From Bryobacterales bacterium (GTDB taxonomy: Bacteria; Acidobacteriota; Terriglobia; Bryobacterales; Bryobacteraceae), in the NCBI GenBank assembly GCA_019261985.1, contig JAFAQY010000019.1, positions 42,889 to 106,888 on the forward strand: DNA of 64,000 nucleotides, given 5' to 3'. Position 1 is the first letter of the stretch. Every line of letters begins with the position of its first letter. The notes under the pieces were generated by a model that did not search any database, had not been told where the DNA came from, and saw only the letters and a program-made list of their open reading frames with translations. The translations under genes were made by a program, and so were the position numbers. Of this stretch, positions 8,927 to 17,646 are shown piece by piece.

Positions 8927-9418
8927 ATGGCCTCTCAGACAACGGTTTTTCGCTCGGCTGATGAAAGCGCCGGTGAAGACGCAGTCAACGTACAACAGAT
9001 GCTCGCCGATAACGGGATCGCGGCAACGTTACTCGATGACAAAGCCCCGGGGATACCCGAAGGAGCGTACGAAGTTCGGGTCGATCCTGAAAACGTGGCG
9101 CGCGCCGAACAATTGGTGGCGCAGTTCTCTCCCGATAAGGAAATGGTGGATATCGATCCGTCTCCTGCTCTCGATCTCGTCACCATACATCGCACCGCGG
9201 GGACTACGAATGAAATCGAGACGATCGCGATTCAGAAACTGCTTGAAAATGCCGGAATATCCGCCATTGTGGTGGGCGATGCACGCTTTCCGAGTATCGG
9301 GCAGGAGATTCGCGTGGCTCGGGAGCACGAGGCTAGAGCGCTGCAGTTAATCCAAGAGGCTGCCGCGACGGGTCCCGCCGCCGCCGAAGAGGAATCAAAG
9401 GCGACCGAAAAAATTTGA
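8927..9418 (+). CDS. Double DUF2007 domain protein
   Basis: Protein of 163 aa with two tandem DUF2007-like units: residues 6-75 (TVFRSADES...VRVDPENVARAEQLVAQF) and 82-150 (TIHRTAGTTNE...IRVAREHEARALQLIQEA). DUF2007 proteins are annotated as putative signal-transducing proteins with little experimental support; a ferredoxin-like fold with a Glu/Ala-rich terminal helix is likely. I prefer the ATG at 8927 over the one at 8921. The 3' end overlaps a reverse-strand PEP-CTERM fragment by 24 bases. Confidence 0.8.
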   Translation: MASQTTVFRSADESAGEDAVNVQQMLADNGIAATLLDDKAPGIPEGAYEVRVDPENVARAEQLVAQFSPDKEMVDIDPSPALDLVTIHRTAGTTNEIETIAIQKLLENAGISAIVVGDARFPSIGQEIRVAREHEARALQLIQEAAATGPAAAEEESKATEKI

Positions 9419-9655
9419 GGGCACAGCCGAAGTCCGTTGTGCGTGGGGTGCAAAAAGGAATGAGGTCGCGATCCCGCCCAATCCGAGCAGCACAAATATC
9501 CAGGCGGATGGTTCGGGAACGGCGGGCGCGAATCCGCGTCCTGCCGGTGGGATGAAGCCGGGGACTAGCTGCGACCCGGCTTGCGTGAGCAGGAATGCGT
9601 GCTCTACTCCATTGAAAAGTTCGCCAAGGGAGAAAATGCCAGTGAAGCCAAGCAA
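9395..9655 (-). pseudogene. Truncated PEP-CTERM protein (C-terminal fragment)
   Basis: An 86-codon reverse frame ends with a textbook PEP-CTERM tail: VPEPS, then a hydrophobic segment (AWIFVLLGLGGIATSFLF) and a basic terminus (HAQR). This signal directs sorting by exosortase. Only the tail and a short linker look authentic; a stop lies a little upstream at about 9715, and the N-terminal part is antisense to the plus-strand mobile-element remnant. I read it as the end of a larger exported protein cut off by an insertion near 9540. No exosortase gene lies in the window. Confidence 0.6.
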
Positions 9656-11005
9656 AGAGCTTACCGAGAAATCCGCGCCGAGCTTAAAAACCAGCTCGAT
9701 AAATACGCCGGAGTTTCACAAGAGCGTAGCGGAGGAGCTGAAGGACTGGGTCCAAAAGGGGCACCTGAAACTGGCAAAGGGTAACACGATCAGCAACCCG
9801 CCTTCTCCCAAAGAGTAGGTCCGGGTTCCGAAGAACCTCCCAAGGCTGAAGCCGTTCCGCGCCGCGGCGCGCAAGTGGTCGACACGTTACCGGTAAACCA
9901 GGCGGCGGCGGACCTGCTACGAGAAGTGTATCGCTTCGCGGACGGCTTCCGAATCGGAATATTTGACGACGCGGCGGCACAGCCGAGCGATGTTGTTCGC
10001 TTGCTCAAGGGACTGGACGGTCTCGCGCGGCAACGACGGACAGCCGCGGCGGACATAGCCGCCGAACTGCGCAAACCTTCGAAAAAGGGATGGGCCGGAG
10101 TGGCCATCGCCACGCCCGAAAGCGAGGCGCACGAACAGCTCCATTCGCGGTTAACCGCCTGCCGGTTCGATCCGGCCGAAATCTTGTCCCACGCTCCGAC
10201 GCGCCTAGCCGTGATGGAGGCGCGCTCCAGGGGTTAGCCAGCGGCTCGGACGAGCGCGCGATCCGTGAGGTCATGACCAGGATCGCCAATAACGAGCACA
10301 AGACGCTGAAATCGAGCGACGATACGGCGGACGCCATTGCTGCGCACATTCTGGCCCACAGCGTGCACGAGGCGGTAGCTACACTAAAGGAGCGAGCGCA
10401 TGAACGCCTCGAGGAGACGATCGGCAAAACGCAAGGAGCTGACGCCGGCAGAGCAGGGCAAGAAGGAGAAGAACCTGGCCTACTTGCTGATCGTCGCGCA
10501 CGATCAGGGGGTGCCGGCGGCAATCGAGGAGTTGCGCCGGATGCGGAAGGAGAAGCGGGAGAAGGGCCGGAACTCTCCAGGCTCTTCGATGACGCCCAGG
10601 AAGAGCGTCTAGCCCGCGACGTGGAATCCGACCGCGACAAGCTCACCCGCGAGCGCCTTACGGCTTAACTCAATGCGCCTATTAGCGCCGAAGAAAACGC
10701 GGCCAAACTGAAGCGCCGGAAAGCCGAGCAAGGGGATCTTTTCTCAGGGCCGCTTAAGGAAAATCCACAGCTCGGGCTATTTGGGAGCGAACGCGGCGGG
10801 ATATCGCCGCAGCTGCTGGGCGTAACCGCCGTGAAGAAATTCATTCACGAAGACATCGCGCCGGCAGTGCAGCGCGTCGCCGCGGACTTCGCCGAGGCGA
10901 AAGACCAGATTCAAAACGATCGTAGCGCCGACGGCGCGCTCAGAATCCGCGATGCTCACCGGCCTGAGCTTACGGCAGCGCACGGCGCAGTTCTCGCGGC
11001 GCTAG
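9581..11005 (+). pseudogene. Decayed large polyvalent (phage/mobile-element) protein
   Basis: Fragments in two frames join into one plausible protein. Frame 2 runs from 9581 through a stop at 9782 to 10237 (LPVNQAAADLLREVYRFADGF). Removing two bases near 10221 joins it to frame 1 (LQGLASGSDERAIREVMTRI), which continues through a TAA at 10666 where CAA would give RLTAQLNAPISAEE. It then runs through GDLFSGPLKENPQLGLF and VKKFIHEDIAPAVQRVAADF, and a shift near 10915 restores IVAPTARSESAMLTGLSLRQ before the TAG at 11005. The LPLFS-type linkers and the closing helical domain resemble phage polyvalent or antirestriction-type proteins. Identity of the enzyme domains is unknown. Confidence 0.6.
10400..10612 (+). 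CDS. Small lysine/arginine-rich ORF inside the remnant
   Basis: A 70-codon frame starting with ATG nine bases after a good ribosome site (AAAGGAG). The translation is natural-looking (ELTPAEQGKKEKNLAYLLIV, then IEELRRMRKEKREKGRN), more so than the overlapping frame-1 translation of the same stretch. It may be a small surviving mobile-element gene, or simply the correct frame of the decayed protein at this point. I do not recognise it. Confidence 0.35.
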   Translation: MNASRRRSAKRKELTPAEQGKKEKNLAYLLIVAHDQGVPAAIEELRRMRKEKREKGRNSPGSSMTPRKSV

Positions 11006-11164
11006 GACCTGGCGTTTAGCCGGCAGGGCTGCTCGCGTTGCCCGGTCTCGCGCATCACGCCGGCGCGGCGGAGTTCGATTCCAGCAGAAAAATCAAGCTG
11101 ACGGGCAGTACCCACTTCACCGTTCTCGCAGGACGTGACTTAGTCCAACTGCTGAATCGAACTG

Positions 11165-11386
11165 CTAAGACCTTGTCAGGATTCTTCCGTACCAAGGGAC
11201 CAAACTGAACAGTCCAATGTACAGCGCAGCGGTCGGAAGCACTCCGATAAGCAGGAAGCAGTAGACAGCGGCGCTTCGATTGGGATTACAGTCAGTACAC
11301 GGAGCGGCTAACATCCGACCCACGTAGACGAGCCAAATGACACACACGGAGAGATACGCAAGCCGGAAATACGTGATCCGTGGCAT
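11165..11386 (-). CDS. Small membrane protein, unknown
   Basis: A 73-codon frame with two or three hydrophobic segments (YLSVCVIWLVYVGRML, YCFLLIGVLPTAALYIGLFS) and a CTDC motif between the first two. No family recognised. It lies alone between the mobile-element remnant and the penicillin-binding protein gene, on the same strand as the latter. Being short and unmatched, it may not be a real gene. Confidence 0.4.
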   Translation of the reverse strand: MPRITYFRLAYLSVCVIWLVYVGRMLAAPCTDCNPNRSAAVYCFLLIGVLPTAALYIGLFSLVPWYGRILTRS

Positions 11387-11440
11387 GGTGTCTTTAGTCT
11401 AGCGCCAAATCCGTCCGCCGGGCGCCGAACGGATGCGCAG

Positions 11441-12718
11441 CTACTGCGCCGCGGCGGTCAATGCGTGGCCGCCGTACTGCGCGAAGAAGTTCTGCGCTTC
11501 CAGATTCCGATAAACCTGACCGGCGACGCCGGATGCAGCCGGACCACTCACCGCGCTGCCACCCGTCAGCAGCACAACCACCACGATCTTCTGTTTGCCC
11601 ACTTCGGTGAACGATCCGAACCACCCCAGGTGCGTAGGCGTGCGCGAATCCGTGCATGTTCCGGTTTTGCCGTAAATGGGTTCGTTAGGATCGTAGCCGG
11701 CGCGGCGCGCGGTTCCGTATTCCACCGCGCCCTGCATGCCGGGTTTAATCTCGGGGATGAGGTCGGCGATGTCGAGACGGCGTTTGATCCGCGGAATCAT
11801 GGTGGCTGCGTCTTCGGCGCTTTTCGGGTACTGCAGGTAATATAGCGACCCGCCGTTGGCGACCGCGCCCATCAGCGCGGCATATTCCAATGGCGTTAAA
11901 GCGATGCCGTCGCCGAAGCTTGTCATCATGCCCATGCCGCTCTTCGGTGTTTCCGGCGGCAGAAGCCCGGCTCGTTCCGCTTCAATATCGAGACCCGCCT
12001 TCTCGCCCAACCCAAACAGCCGGGCGTAGTAGCTCATGCGTTCGAATCCGAGCTTTTCACCCAAGCCGGCGAAGTACGCGTTGTTGGATTTGGCTAACGC
12101 CGTGGTAAGCGACAATGTCGTGCCACCGTAGATTCGAACCTGGGTGGTCCGGTCCACCACGGTTTCACTCAGTGCGGCTAAAGCAACCGGCACTTTGATG
12201 GTGGAGCAGGGTTGGAAGCCGTCCTTAAACGCGAGTTTTTGATTGACGATGGAAAGAACGCGGCCCGTATTCGCGTCGGCAATCACCACGGAGCCATTCA
12301 ATTTTCCGAGCGCATCCACCGCGGCGCGGCGGGCGATCAGGTCATCGCCGTCGATAAAATCCCCTACGGTTGAGTCGGCATAATTCGGTACGCGCCAAAC
12401 ACCTCCGCCCGACGAGCTTTTGGGTAGAAGCGATTTTGCCGGTGCGGCCGGCTTTGCAAGCGCTGTTTTGACAGGCACCGCCAGCGAAACGTTGCGCATT
12501 ACAGCATGCTTCGTTTGAGAGGACCTTGATTTCTTGTGGGATGGAACCGCCGCTTGCGTTGCAACAACTACGAATGCAGAAGCGATCACGATTCCGAGCA
12601 CGACTCGAGTGGCCAACCGCAATGCGTCCCCTTTCAAAAGCGCAAACCTGACGTTGTGCGTTAAGCTCAAACTGCAACCGAAAGAATTATTTTGCAGTAT
12701 GCAGCCGGGTTCGGTCAA
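11441..12718 (-). CDS. Penicillin-binding protein transpeptidase-like protein
   Basis: Serine acyltransferase of 425 aa with the three hallmark motifs of penicillin-binding proteins: SxxK as STIK (172-175), SxN as SNN (211-213) and KTGT (351-354). An N-terminal membrane anchor (about 36-58) and a Ser/Ala/Lys-rich linker precede the catalytic domain, so it should act on peptidoglycan in the periplasm. No PBP dimerisation domain is visible, so it is smaller than class B PBPs and could also be a class-D-like beta-lactamase relative. The start is uncertain; a TTG at residue 29 would place the anchor closer to the N-terminus. Confidence 0.85.
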   Translation of the reverse strand: MTEPGCILQNNSFGCSLSLTHNVRFALLKGDALRLATRVVLGIVIASAFVVVATQAAVPSHKKSRSSQTKHAVMRNVSLAVPVKTALAKPAAPAKSLLPKSSSGGGVWRVPNYADSTVGDFIDGDDLIARRAAVDALGKLNGSVVIADANTGRVLSIVNQKLAFKDGFQPCSTIKVPVALAALSETVVDRTTQVRIYGGTTLSLTTALAKSNNAYFAGLGEKLGFERMSYYARLFGLGEKAGLDIEAERAGLLPPETPKSGMGMMTSFGDGIALTPLEYAALMGAVANGGSLYYLQYPKSAEDAATMIPRIKRRLDIADLIPEIKPGMQGAVEYGTARRAGYDPNEPIYGKTGTCTDSRTPTHLGWFGSFTEVGKQKIVVVVLLTGGSAVSGPAASGVAGQVYRNLEAQNFFAQYGGHALTAAAQ

Positions 12719-12816
12719 GATGTCCTATTGTGCATGGGCGTATCTGCCAAACGGCAGAGTGGGTTCAATTCGCTTATGGCAGGCAACTAAGCTCGAGTTC
12801 TGATATAGTCTGCCCG

Positions 12817-13674
12817 ATGAGCAAAACACTCGCGGTTCGTTCGCTCGCCGCCTTTGCCGTTTGCTTCGGCGCGTGGGTGGCGTACACGCAGAACCAGCCG
12901 CCGGCGCAACCTTCGAAGGTGAACAAGCTCGCCAACGATCTATACGAGCTTGAGGGCGACGGCGGCAATGTGGCCGTGTATCTGACCGACGAAGGCGTGA
13001 TTGTTGTGGACGACAAATTCGAGCGGAACTACAACGACATCATGGCCGACATTAAGAAGTTAACGGACAAGCCCGTGAAATACGTCCTCAACACCCACCA
13101 ACACGGCGATCACACCGGCGGGAACGAGAAGATGAAGGCAAATGGCGTTCAGGTGATCGTGCACCGCAATGCGCGCGTGAATATGGTCGCGGGCAAGCAG
13201 CCCGGCCTGCCGCATGTGAGCTTCACCGATCAGGCGCAGGTTTATTTGGGCGGCAAAGAGGTCGATGCGTACTACAACGGCCGCGGCCACACGAACGGGG
13301 ATGTGGTCATCTACTTCCCGGCGCTGCGGGTTCTCCACACCGGCGATCTCTTTACGACCAACGGGCAAGGCAACGTCGCGCCCTTCATCGACTACAACGG
13401 CATGGGCAGCGCGGCCGAATGGACCAAAACGCTGGATGGCGTTTTAAAGCTCGATTTCGATACCGTCATCCCTGGCCACGGGCCGATTTCGAAGAAGGCC
13501 GACCTTCAGAAGTACAGAGACGGATTCGAAAAGATGCAGACCGGTATTCGCGCCATGAGCCGCCAAGGCAAAGGCCGCGATGACGTCCTGAAGATGCTGG
13601 TTGCGGACTTCGGCTGGGCGCCGAGCGGGTTGGGAACGAATTCGCTTGATCGCGTGATCGCGGAGCTGAAGTAG
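12817..13674 (+). CDS. MBL-fold metallo-hydrolase (exported)
   Basis: Protein of 285 aa with a signal peptide (residues 1-25) and a metallo-beta-lactamase fold. The metal motif HxHxDH is seen as HQHGDH (94-99), followed by the later His (GRGHTNGDVVIYF) and the Asp strand (LHTGDLF) and the final PGHGP. This pattern is common to cyclase-like and beta-lactamase-like hydrolases; substrate unknown. The ATG at 12817 was chosen because the signal peptide starts there; the open frame extends to 12730. It ends 4 bases from the convergent radical SAM gene. Confidence 0.88.
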   Translation: MSKTLAVRSLAAFAVCFGAWVAYTQNQPPAQPSKVNKLANDLYELEGDGGNVAVYLTDEGVIVVDDKFERNYNDIMADIKKLTDKPVKYVLNTHQHGDHTGGNEKMKANGVQVIVHRNARVNMVAGKQPGLPHVSFTDQAQVYLGGKEVDAYYNGRGHTNGDVVIYFPALRVLHTGDLFTTNGQGNVAPFIDYNGMGSAAEWTKTLDGVLKLDFDTVIPGHGPISKKADLQKYRDGFEKMQTGIRAMSRQGKGRDDVLKMLVADFGWAPSGLGTNSLDRVIAELK

Positions 13675-13678
13675 CGCC

Positions 13679-14713
13679 CTACTTCCCACTCCCGGTAATG
13701 TTCACGAGCGGCTTCTGGTGCTCGGGCACTTCGGTCCGAAGCATCTGCTTTCCGCGCCAGAAATCGAAGTACGAAATGTAGTGCACGCAACTGACGGTGC
13801 AATAGGGTGCGCACGACTTTTCTGTGAGGTATTCGCGCCTGATATCGTCACGCGTGTATTGTTCGAGAGGTTTTCCGGGATAACCGCGCTGCTGCGAGCA
13901 GTAGTGTACCAGGCCGTCCTCGCAGATATACATATAACGAGCCCCGGCGCGGCAGCGCCAGCGATTAGCCCGGCCTTGCGCGATCGCGTCTTGGAAGAAA
14001 TTCAAGCGGGCGAAATGGCGGTTCTCGAGCGCCTTCATTTGGTGATAAATGTTGCGCTCGCGTTCGCCCAGAGGCCGAAGCTGGCCGTCGCCGTCGTGAA
14101 TGATTCCGACCGTCGCTGAAAAGCCCAACTCAAGCGCGCGCCGGCCGACAGTCAGCGCATCATCGGGGTTATGAATCCCGCCGCCGACAACGGAATTGAT
14201 ATTGACATGAAAGTGCGCGTGCTCGGCCAATATTTGAAGTTTTTTGTCCAGTACTTTGAGGCTTTTCTTTGACACATCGTCCGGCATGACATTGTCGATC
14301 GAAATTTGGAGATGATCGAGACCCGCGCGATTCAAGCGCTGCACACGATCGGCGGTCAACAAGTACCCGTTGGTAATCAGGCCGGTGAGAATTCCGCGAT
14401 TGCGTGTCGCCCGGATGATTTGGTCCAAATCGGGGTGCAGCAGCGGCTCACCGCCGGAAAACGTGAGGATGCTCAGCCCAAGCTCGGCGAGCCGGTTAAT
14501 GCGGTCGATGAGCACCTCGGTCGGGACTGGCTTGGAGGAATCGTCGTACTCGTTGCAATAGGTACACGAAAGGTTGCAGCGGCGAATAGGAATAATATGC
14601 GCCATGATCGGGTGGCCCGTAAATAAGCCGCCCTTGAGCACAATCCCCAGTTCCCTCGCCCTGAGTGTGAAGGTTTTCCACGCCCGCTGGGGGCTAAATG
14701 GCCTGTTCTGCAT
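13679..14713 (-). CDS. Radical SAM protein with C-terminal extra cysteines
   Basis: Protein of 344 aa with the canonical Fe-S motif CxxxCxxC as CNLSCTYC (C46, C50, C53), then FSGGEPLLHPDL for SAM binding. The C-terminal part has further cysteines (RWRCRAG, ICEDGLVHYCSQ, CAPYCTVSC) consistent with a SPASM-type auxiliary cluster. Such proteins modify peptides or assist cofactor synthesis, but no small precursor peptide was recognised next to it. It could also be an AstB/HopH-like enzyme. It stands alone, convergent with the MBL gene and divergent from the secreted-protein operon. Confidence 0.88.
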   Translation of the reverse strand: MQNRPFSPQRAWKTFTLRARELGIVLKGGLFTGHPIMAHIIPIRRCNLSCTYCNEYDDSSKPVPTEVLIDRINRLAELGLSILTFSGGEPLLHPDLDQIIRATRNRGILTGLITNGYLLTADRVQRLNRAGLDHLQISIDNVMPDDVSKKSLKVLDKKLQILAEHAHFHVNINSVVGGGIHNPDDALTVGRRALELGFSATVGIIHDGDGQLRPLGERERNIYHQMKALENRHFARLNFFQDAIAQGRANRWRCRAGARYMYICEDGLVHYCSQQRGYPGKPLEQYTRDDIRREYLTEKSCAPYCTVSCVHYISYFDFWRGKQMLRTEVPEHQKPLVNITGSGK

Positions 14714-14873
14714 TAAGCGAAACTTTCTTTATTTAATCACGAGCCGCGTGGGGCCGCACGTAAGTCTCCGTTACGGAAACAAAGCATCGCTGACGGGCCG
14801 GGGCCGCGCTGCGTTGTGCGGCTCGTTTGTTGAAAGCAGTGAGAGTAATTTCCTCCAATACCCACTTACTATT

Positions 14874-15461
14874 GTGCTCCGAATCGTCGCCCTTGTGGCA
14901 GCCGCCTGGCTGCCTCTCCAAGTGGCAGCGGACGATCCCGCTGGTCTGAACATACAGGTTGTAGAAGGCGAAGGCCAGGCGTATTCCATTGGCTCTCGCG
15001 CCACGCGCGGGATTACGGTCCAAATAATAAACGATCTTGGCAAGCCCGTCGAAGGCGCAACCGTGACCTTCCGTTTGCCGGGCGAAGGGCCGAGCGGAGC
15101 TTTCGCCAACGGCCAAAAAACGGAGATCGCCACCAGCCGTGGCGATGGCCGCGTGAACGCGTGGGGCATGGAGTGGAACCGCACTCCGGGTCCTCTGGAG
15201 GTCCGAATCACGGCTTCGAAGGGCGAGCTTCGCGCGGGCACGGTGTGCTCGCTGATGTTGACGAAAGCGGAAGGCGCGCGGACGGCGACGATTTCGGCGG
15301 GACACGGCGGCCATAAATGGCTCTGGATCGCGCTCGGAGTAGGAGCAGGCGCCGGGGCGGGGTTGGCCGCCATGCGCTCGGGCTCGGGATCTTCACCTCC
15401 GACCGCTGCGGTTAGTGTCACTCAGATCGGGACCCCGACGATTGCGATTGGACATCCATGA
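14874..15461 (+). CDS. Exported Ig-like domain protein with C-terminal anchor
   Basis: About 195 aa: a hydrophobic leader (ALVAAAWLPLQVAADD), an Ig-like/Big_1-type beta domain (VQIINDLGKPVEGATVTFRL, residues 30-120), then a hydrophobic segment (LWIALGVGAGAGAGLAAM) and a Ser/Pro-rich end. The open frame begins at 14574 over the radical SAM gene, so the true start lies later; I suggest the GTG at 14874, which is uncertain and has no clear ribosome site. It is the first gene of an ATGA-coupled trio. Function unknown; probably cell-surface. Confidence 0.65.
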   Translation: MLRIVALVAAAWLPLQVAADDPAGLNIQVVEGEGQAYSIGSRATRGITVQIINDLGKPVEGATVTFRLPGEGPSGAFANGQKTEIATSRGDGRVNAWGMEWNRTPGPLEVRITASKGELRAGTVCSLMLTKAEGARTATISAGHGGHKWLWIALGVGAGAGAGLAAMRSGSGSSPPTAAVSVTQIGTPTIAIGHP

Positions 15462-16186
15462 GATTTCTTTTGGCTCTGTTTCCGATTTGTGCGTTCGCAC
15501 AGTCCGGGATCGATCGCCCGCACTTGGGGTTAATGCTCGACCGCGAAGGACAAATGAGGCCCGTGTTCGGAGTTGCGGGAAATTTCCTGACCGGCCGTGG
15601 CGCGGGACGCGCGCTCGCAATCGCTTGTTCGCAATCGGGCTGTGTGGCGAAATTGAAGGATTCAATCGTCTCCGCGGGTGCTGTTATTCCCACGCCACCG
15701 GGTCCGGCAGTAATCGGGTTGGACTCCACTGGCACTGTAGTGTATTTCCGTTCGCAGAAGCGATTCGCCCGCCTGCAAGCCGGAAGTCTGACATTTCTGG
15801 ATCAAACCATTCTGGATCAAACCAGCGATGGTGAAGTGCTGTCCGTGCGATCCAACCCGCCCGAGATCGCCATTGCGGCACGGCGCGAAGACGGCATTCG
15901 CATCATGACAGTTGAGGGCGCGGTTCTCGATTTTCTTCCTCCAGAGTCGAGAACCGCGCTCCTGCTGTCGGATGCCGTTGTGTATGCGACGGCTGATACA
16001 CTCGTGCTCCGCCGCGCGGATGGAAGTGAGCTGAAGTTTCCGGCTCCAGGTGTCCGGGATCTTTTCGCGATGGGCGATGGATGGGTCGAGGCGCGCGCGG
16101 CCGGCGCGATCTATGCGTTGCGGACGGACCCCGGCCGCGAGCATGTGTACTTCTTGCCGGAGTCCGGCGGGGATGGACAACGATGA
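15458..16186 (+). CDS. Exported protein of unknown function
   Basis: Protein of 242 aa with a signal peptide (MRFLLALFPICAFAQ) and a beta-rich mature part with repeated short strand pairs (AVIGLDSTGTVVYFRSQKRF; VVYATADTLVLRRADGSEL), suggestive of a beta-propeller or similar fold. No catalytic motif was seen. Its ATG overlaps the stop of the preceding Ig-like gene and its stop overlaps the ATG of the next gene (ATGA both times), so the three are one translational unit. Confidence 0.75.
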   Translation: MRFLLALFPICAFAQSGIDRPHLGLMLDREGQMRPVFGVAGNFLTGRGAGRALAIACSQSGCVAKLKDSIVSAGAVIPTPPGPAVIGLDSTGTVVYFRSQKRFARLQAGSLTFLDQTILDQTSDGEVLSVRSNPPEIAIAARREDGIRIMTVEGAVLDFLPPESRTALLLSDAVVYATADTLVLRRADGSELKFPAPGVRDLFAMGDGWVEARAAGAIYALRTDPGREHVYFLPESGGDGQR

Positions 16187-17583
16187 TCCGCGCAAGTCTG
16201 ATTTTGCTGCTTGTTCCGTTTGCGGCGCAGGCGCAGTTGAGTCTGTTTGCGGTAAGCGGCACAACCGAGTCGCCAGTAGCGGGTACGTATCAAATCGGCA
16301 CAGTTGCTACCGGCGTCTCAAAAACAACGCGCCTGCGCGCGAGGAATACGGGCGCTGCAGGAGTAACGGTAACCAATCTCGCCATCAGCGGTTCCGGTTT
16401 CAGCATTACCCAAAGTCCATCGCCTCCGTTTACGATCGCGCCCGGAAACTTTCAAGACATATACGTGCAGTTCAGCGGGACACTGCTCGCATCCTACAGC
16501 GCGAATTTGCAAATCGTCTACGGCGGCACAAGCGTTTCTGTGCTGTTGCTCGTCACCGTGGTGGCCGCGCCATCCCTCGCGACCGTATCGACAGGTAATG
16601 GGTGCACGGGTCCGGACCCTGGCGCGAACACCATCGACTTCGGGAGGATTCAGAGCGGCCAAACGGCCGCCTGCGCCATAGTGTTGAAGAACGGCGGAGC
16701 GCAGTCGCTCACGGTCTCGGCGGTTTCCGTATCGGGCGTGGGCTTCCAATTGTCAAATGCGGTCCAAACTCCCATTGTGCTCGCCCCTGGCGGGTCGGCC
16801 AACTTCACTGTCAATTTCGCGCCCACCTCGGCAACGACCTATTCAGGGGCGCTAACGGTCAACACGCAAACTTACCCGCTGACGGGCATCGCGTTCAGTG
16901 CTCCGCTTCCAACACCGAGCCTGCAATTCGATGCCGGAATTCCCGCCAGCGGCCAGCAGCGGACGCTGACAATGCAGCTAGGCTCACCATCGCCTATAGC
17001 TGCGTCCGGTTCGGTGCTGCTTTCTTTTCGCTCCGCCTCCACGGTTATGTCCGACGACCCGGCCGTGGTGTTCGTCGCAACGGGAGCCCGCTCCGTGCCG
17101 TTTTCCATTAATGCCGGCGATACGCAGTTTAAGCTCGGCGGTCAAACGGGCGCGGTATTCCAGACCGGCACGACGGCCGGTTCCATCAGCTTCAGCATCT
17201 CTAGCAACGCGACGTTCGCCGGTTCTGCCTCGGCTTCCATGACAATCCCGCCCGCCGTTGTCGCTGTCGATAACGCGGCCGCTACCAGCCGCGCGGGCGA
17301 CCTCGATATCCAGGTATGGGGCTTCGATAACACCTATTCGGCCGGCCAGATGTCCTTCACGTTTTATGACACCGCGGGTAACATGATTCACCCCGGCGCG
17401 GTTTCCGCCGACTTCACTTCCCAGTTCCATACCTACTTCGCCGCCGGGAACGGAGGAAGCGCCTTTCAGATGCGCGTCAGTTTTCCGGTGGTTGGCGATT
17501 CGACCCAGGTCGGCGCGGTGGATGTGAAGTTAACTAACTCCGCCGGTGCCGCCACCCTTCAACGACTAACATTTAACCCCTGA
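16183..17583 (+). CDS. Choice-of-anchor-D type secreted protein
   Basis: Protein of 466 aa with a signal peptide (MIRASLILLLVPFAAQAQ) and two tandem Ig-like/ASH-type domains: about 35-145 and about 165-260. Each has the pattern of an Asn/Gly-rich loop followed by IAPGNFQDIYVQFSG or LAPGGSANFTVNF, as in choice-of-anchor-D repeats, and a third beta domain to the C-terminus follows. Family members are extracellular or surface adhesin-like proteins. The ATG at 16183 overlaps the upstream stop; the open frame back to 16081 is only read-through. Confidence 0.78.
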   Translation: MIRASLILLLVPFAAQAQLSLFAVSGTTESPVAGTYQIGTVATGVSKTTRLRARNTGAAGVTVTNLAISGSGFSITQSPSPPFTIAPGNFQDIYVQFSGTLLASYSANLQIVYGGTSVSVLLLVTVVAAPSLATVSTGNGCTGPDPGANTIDFGRIQSGQTAACAIVLKNGGAQSLTVSAVSVSGVGFQLSNAVQTPIVLAPGGSANFTVNFAPTSATTYSGALTVNTQTYPLTGIAFSAPLPTPSLQFDAGIPASGQQRTLTMQLGSPSPIAASGSVLLSFRSASTVMSDDPAVVFVATGARSVPFSINAGDTQFKLGGQTGAVFQTGTTAGSISFSISSNATFAGSASASMTIPPAVVAVDNAAATSRAGDLDIQVWGFDNTYSAGQMSFTFYDTAGNMIHPGAVSADFTSQFHTYFAAGNGGSAFQMRVSFPVVGDSTQVGAVDVKLTNSAGAATLQRLTFNP

Positions 17584-17646
17584 TTCGATGCACGCGAACC
17601 GCAACGCTCCGCTCCTCGCCAAACTCTAACCATAGAGGTAAGTTCG

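Noticed and set aside
14750..14860. Possible c-di-GMP-type (GEMM) riboswitch upstream of the secreted-protein trio
   Set aside because: A few suggestive bits (ACGGAAACAAAGC, GC-rich stems) but the consensus order and the two required pairings are absent.
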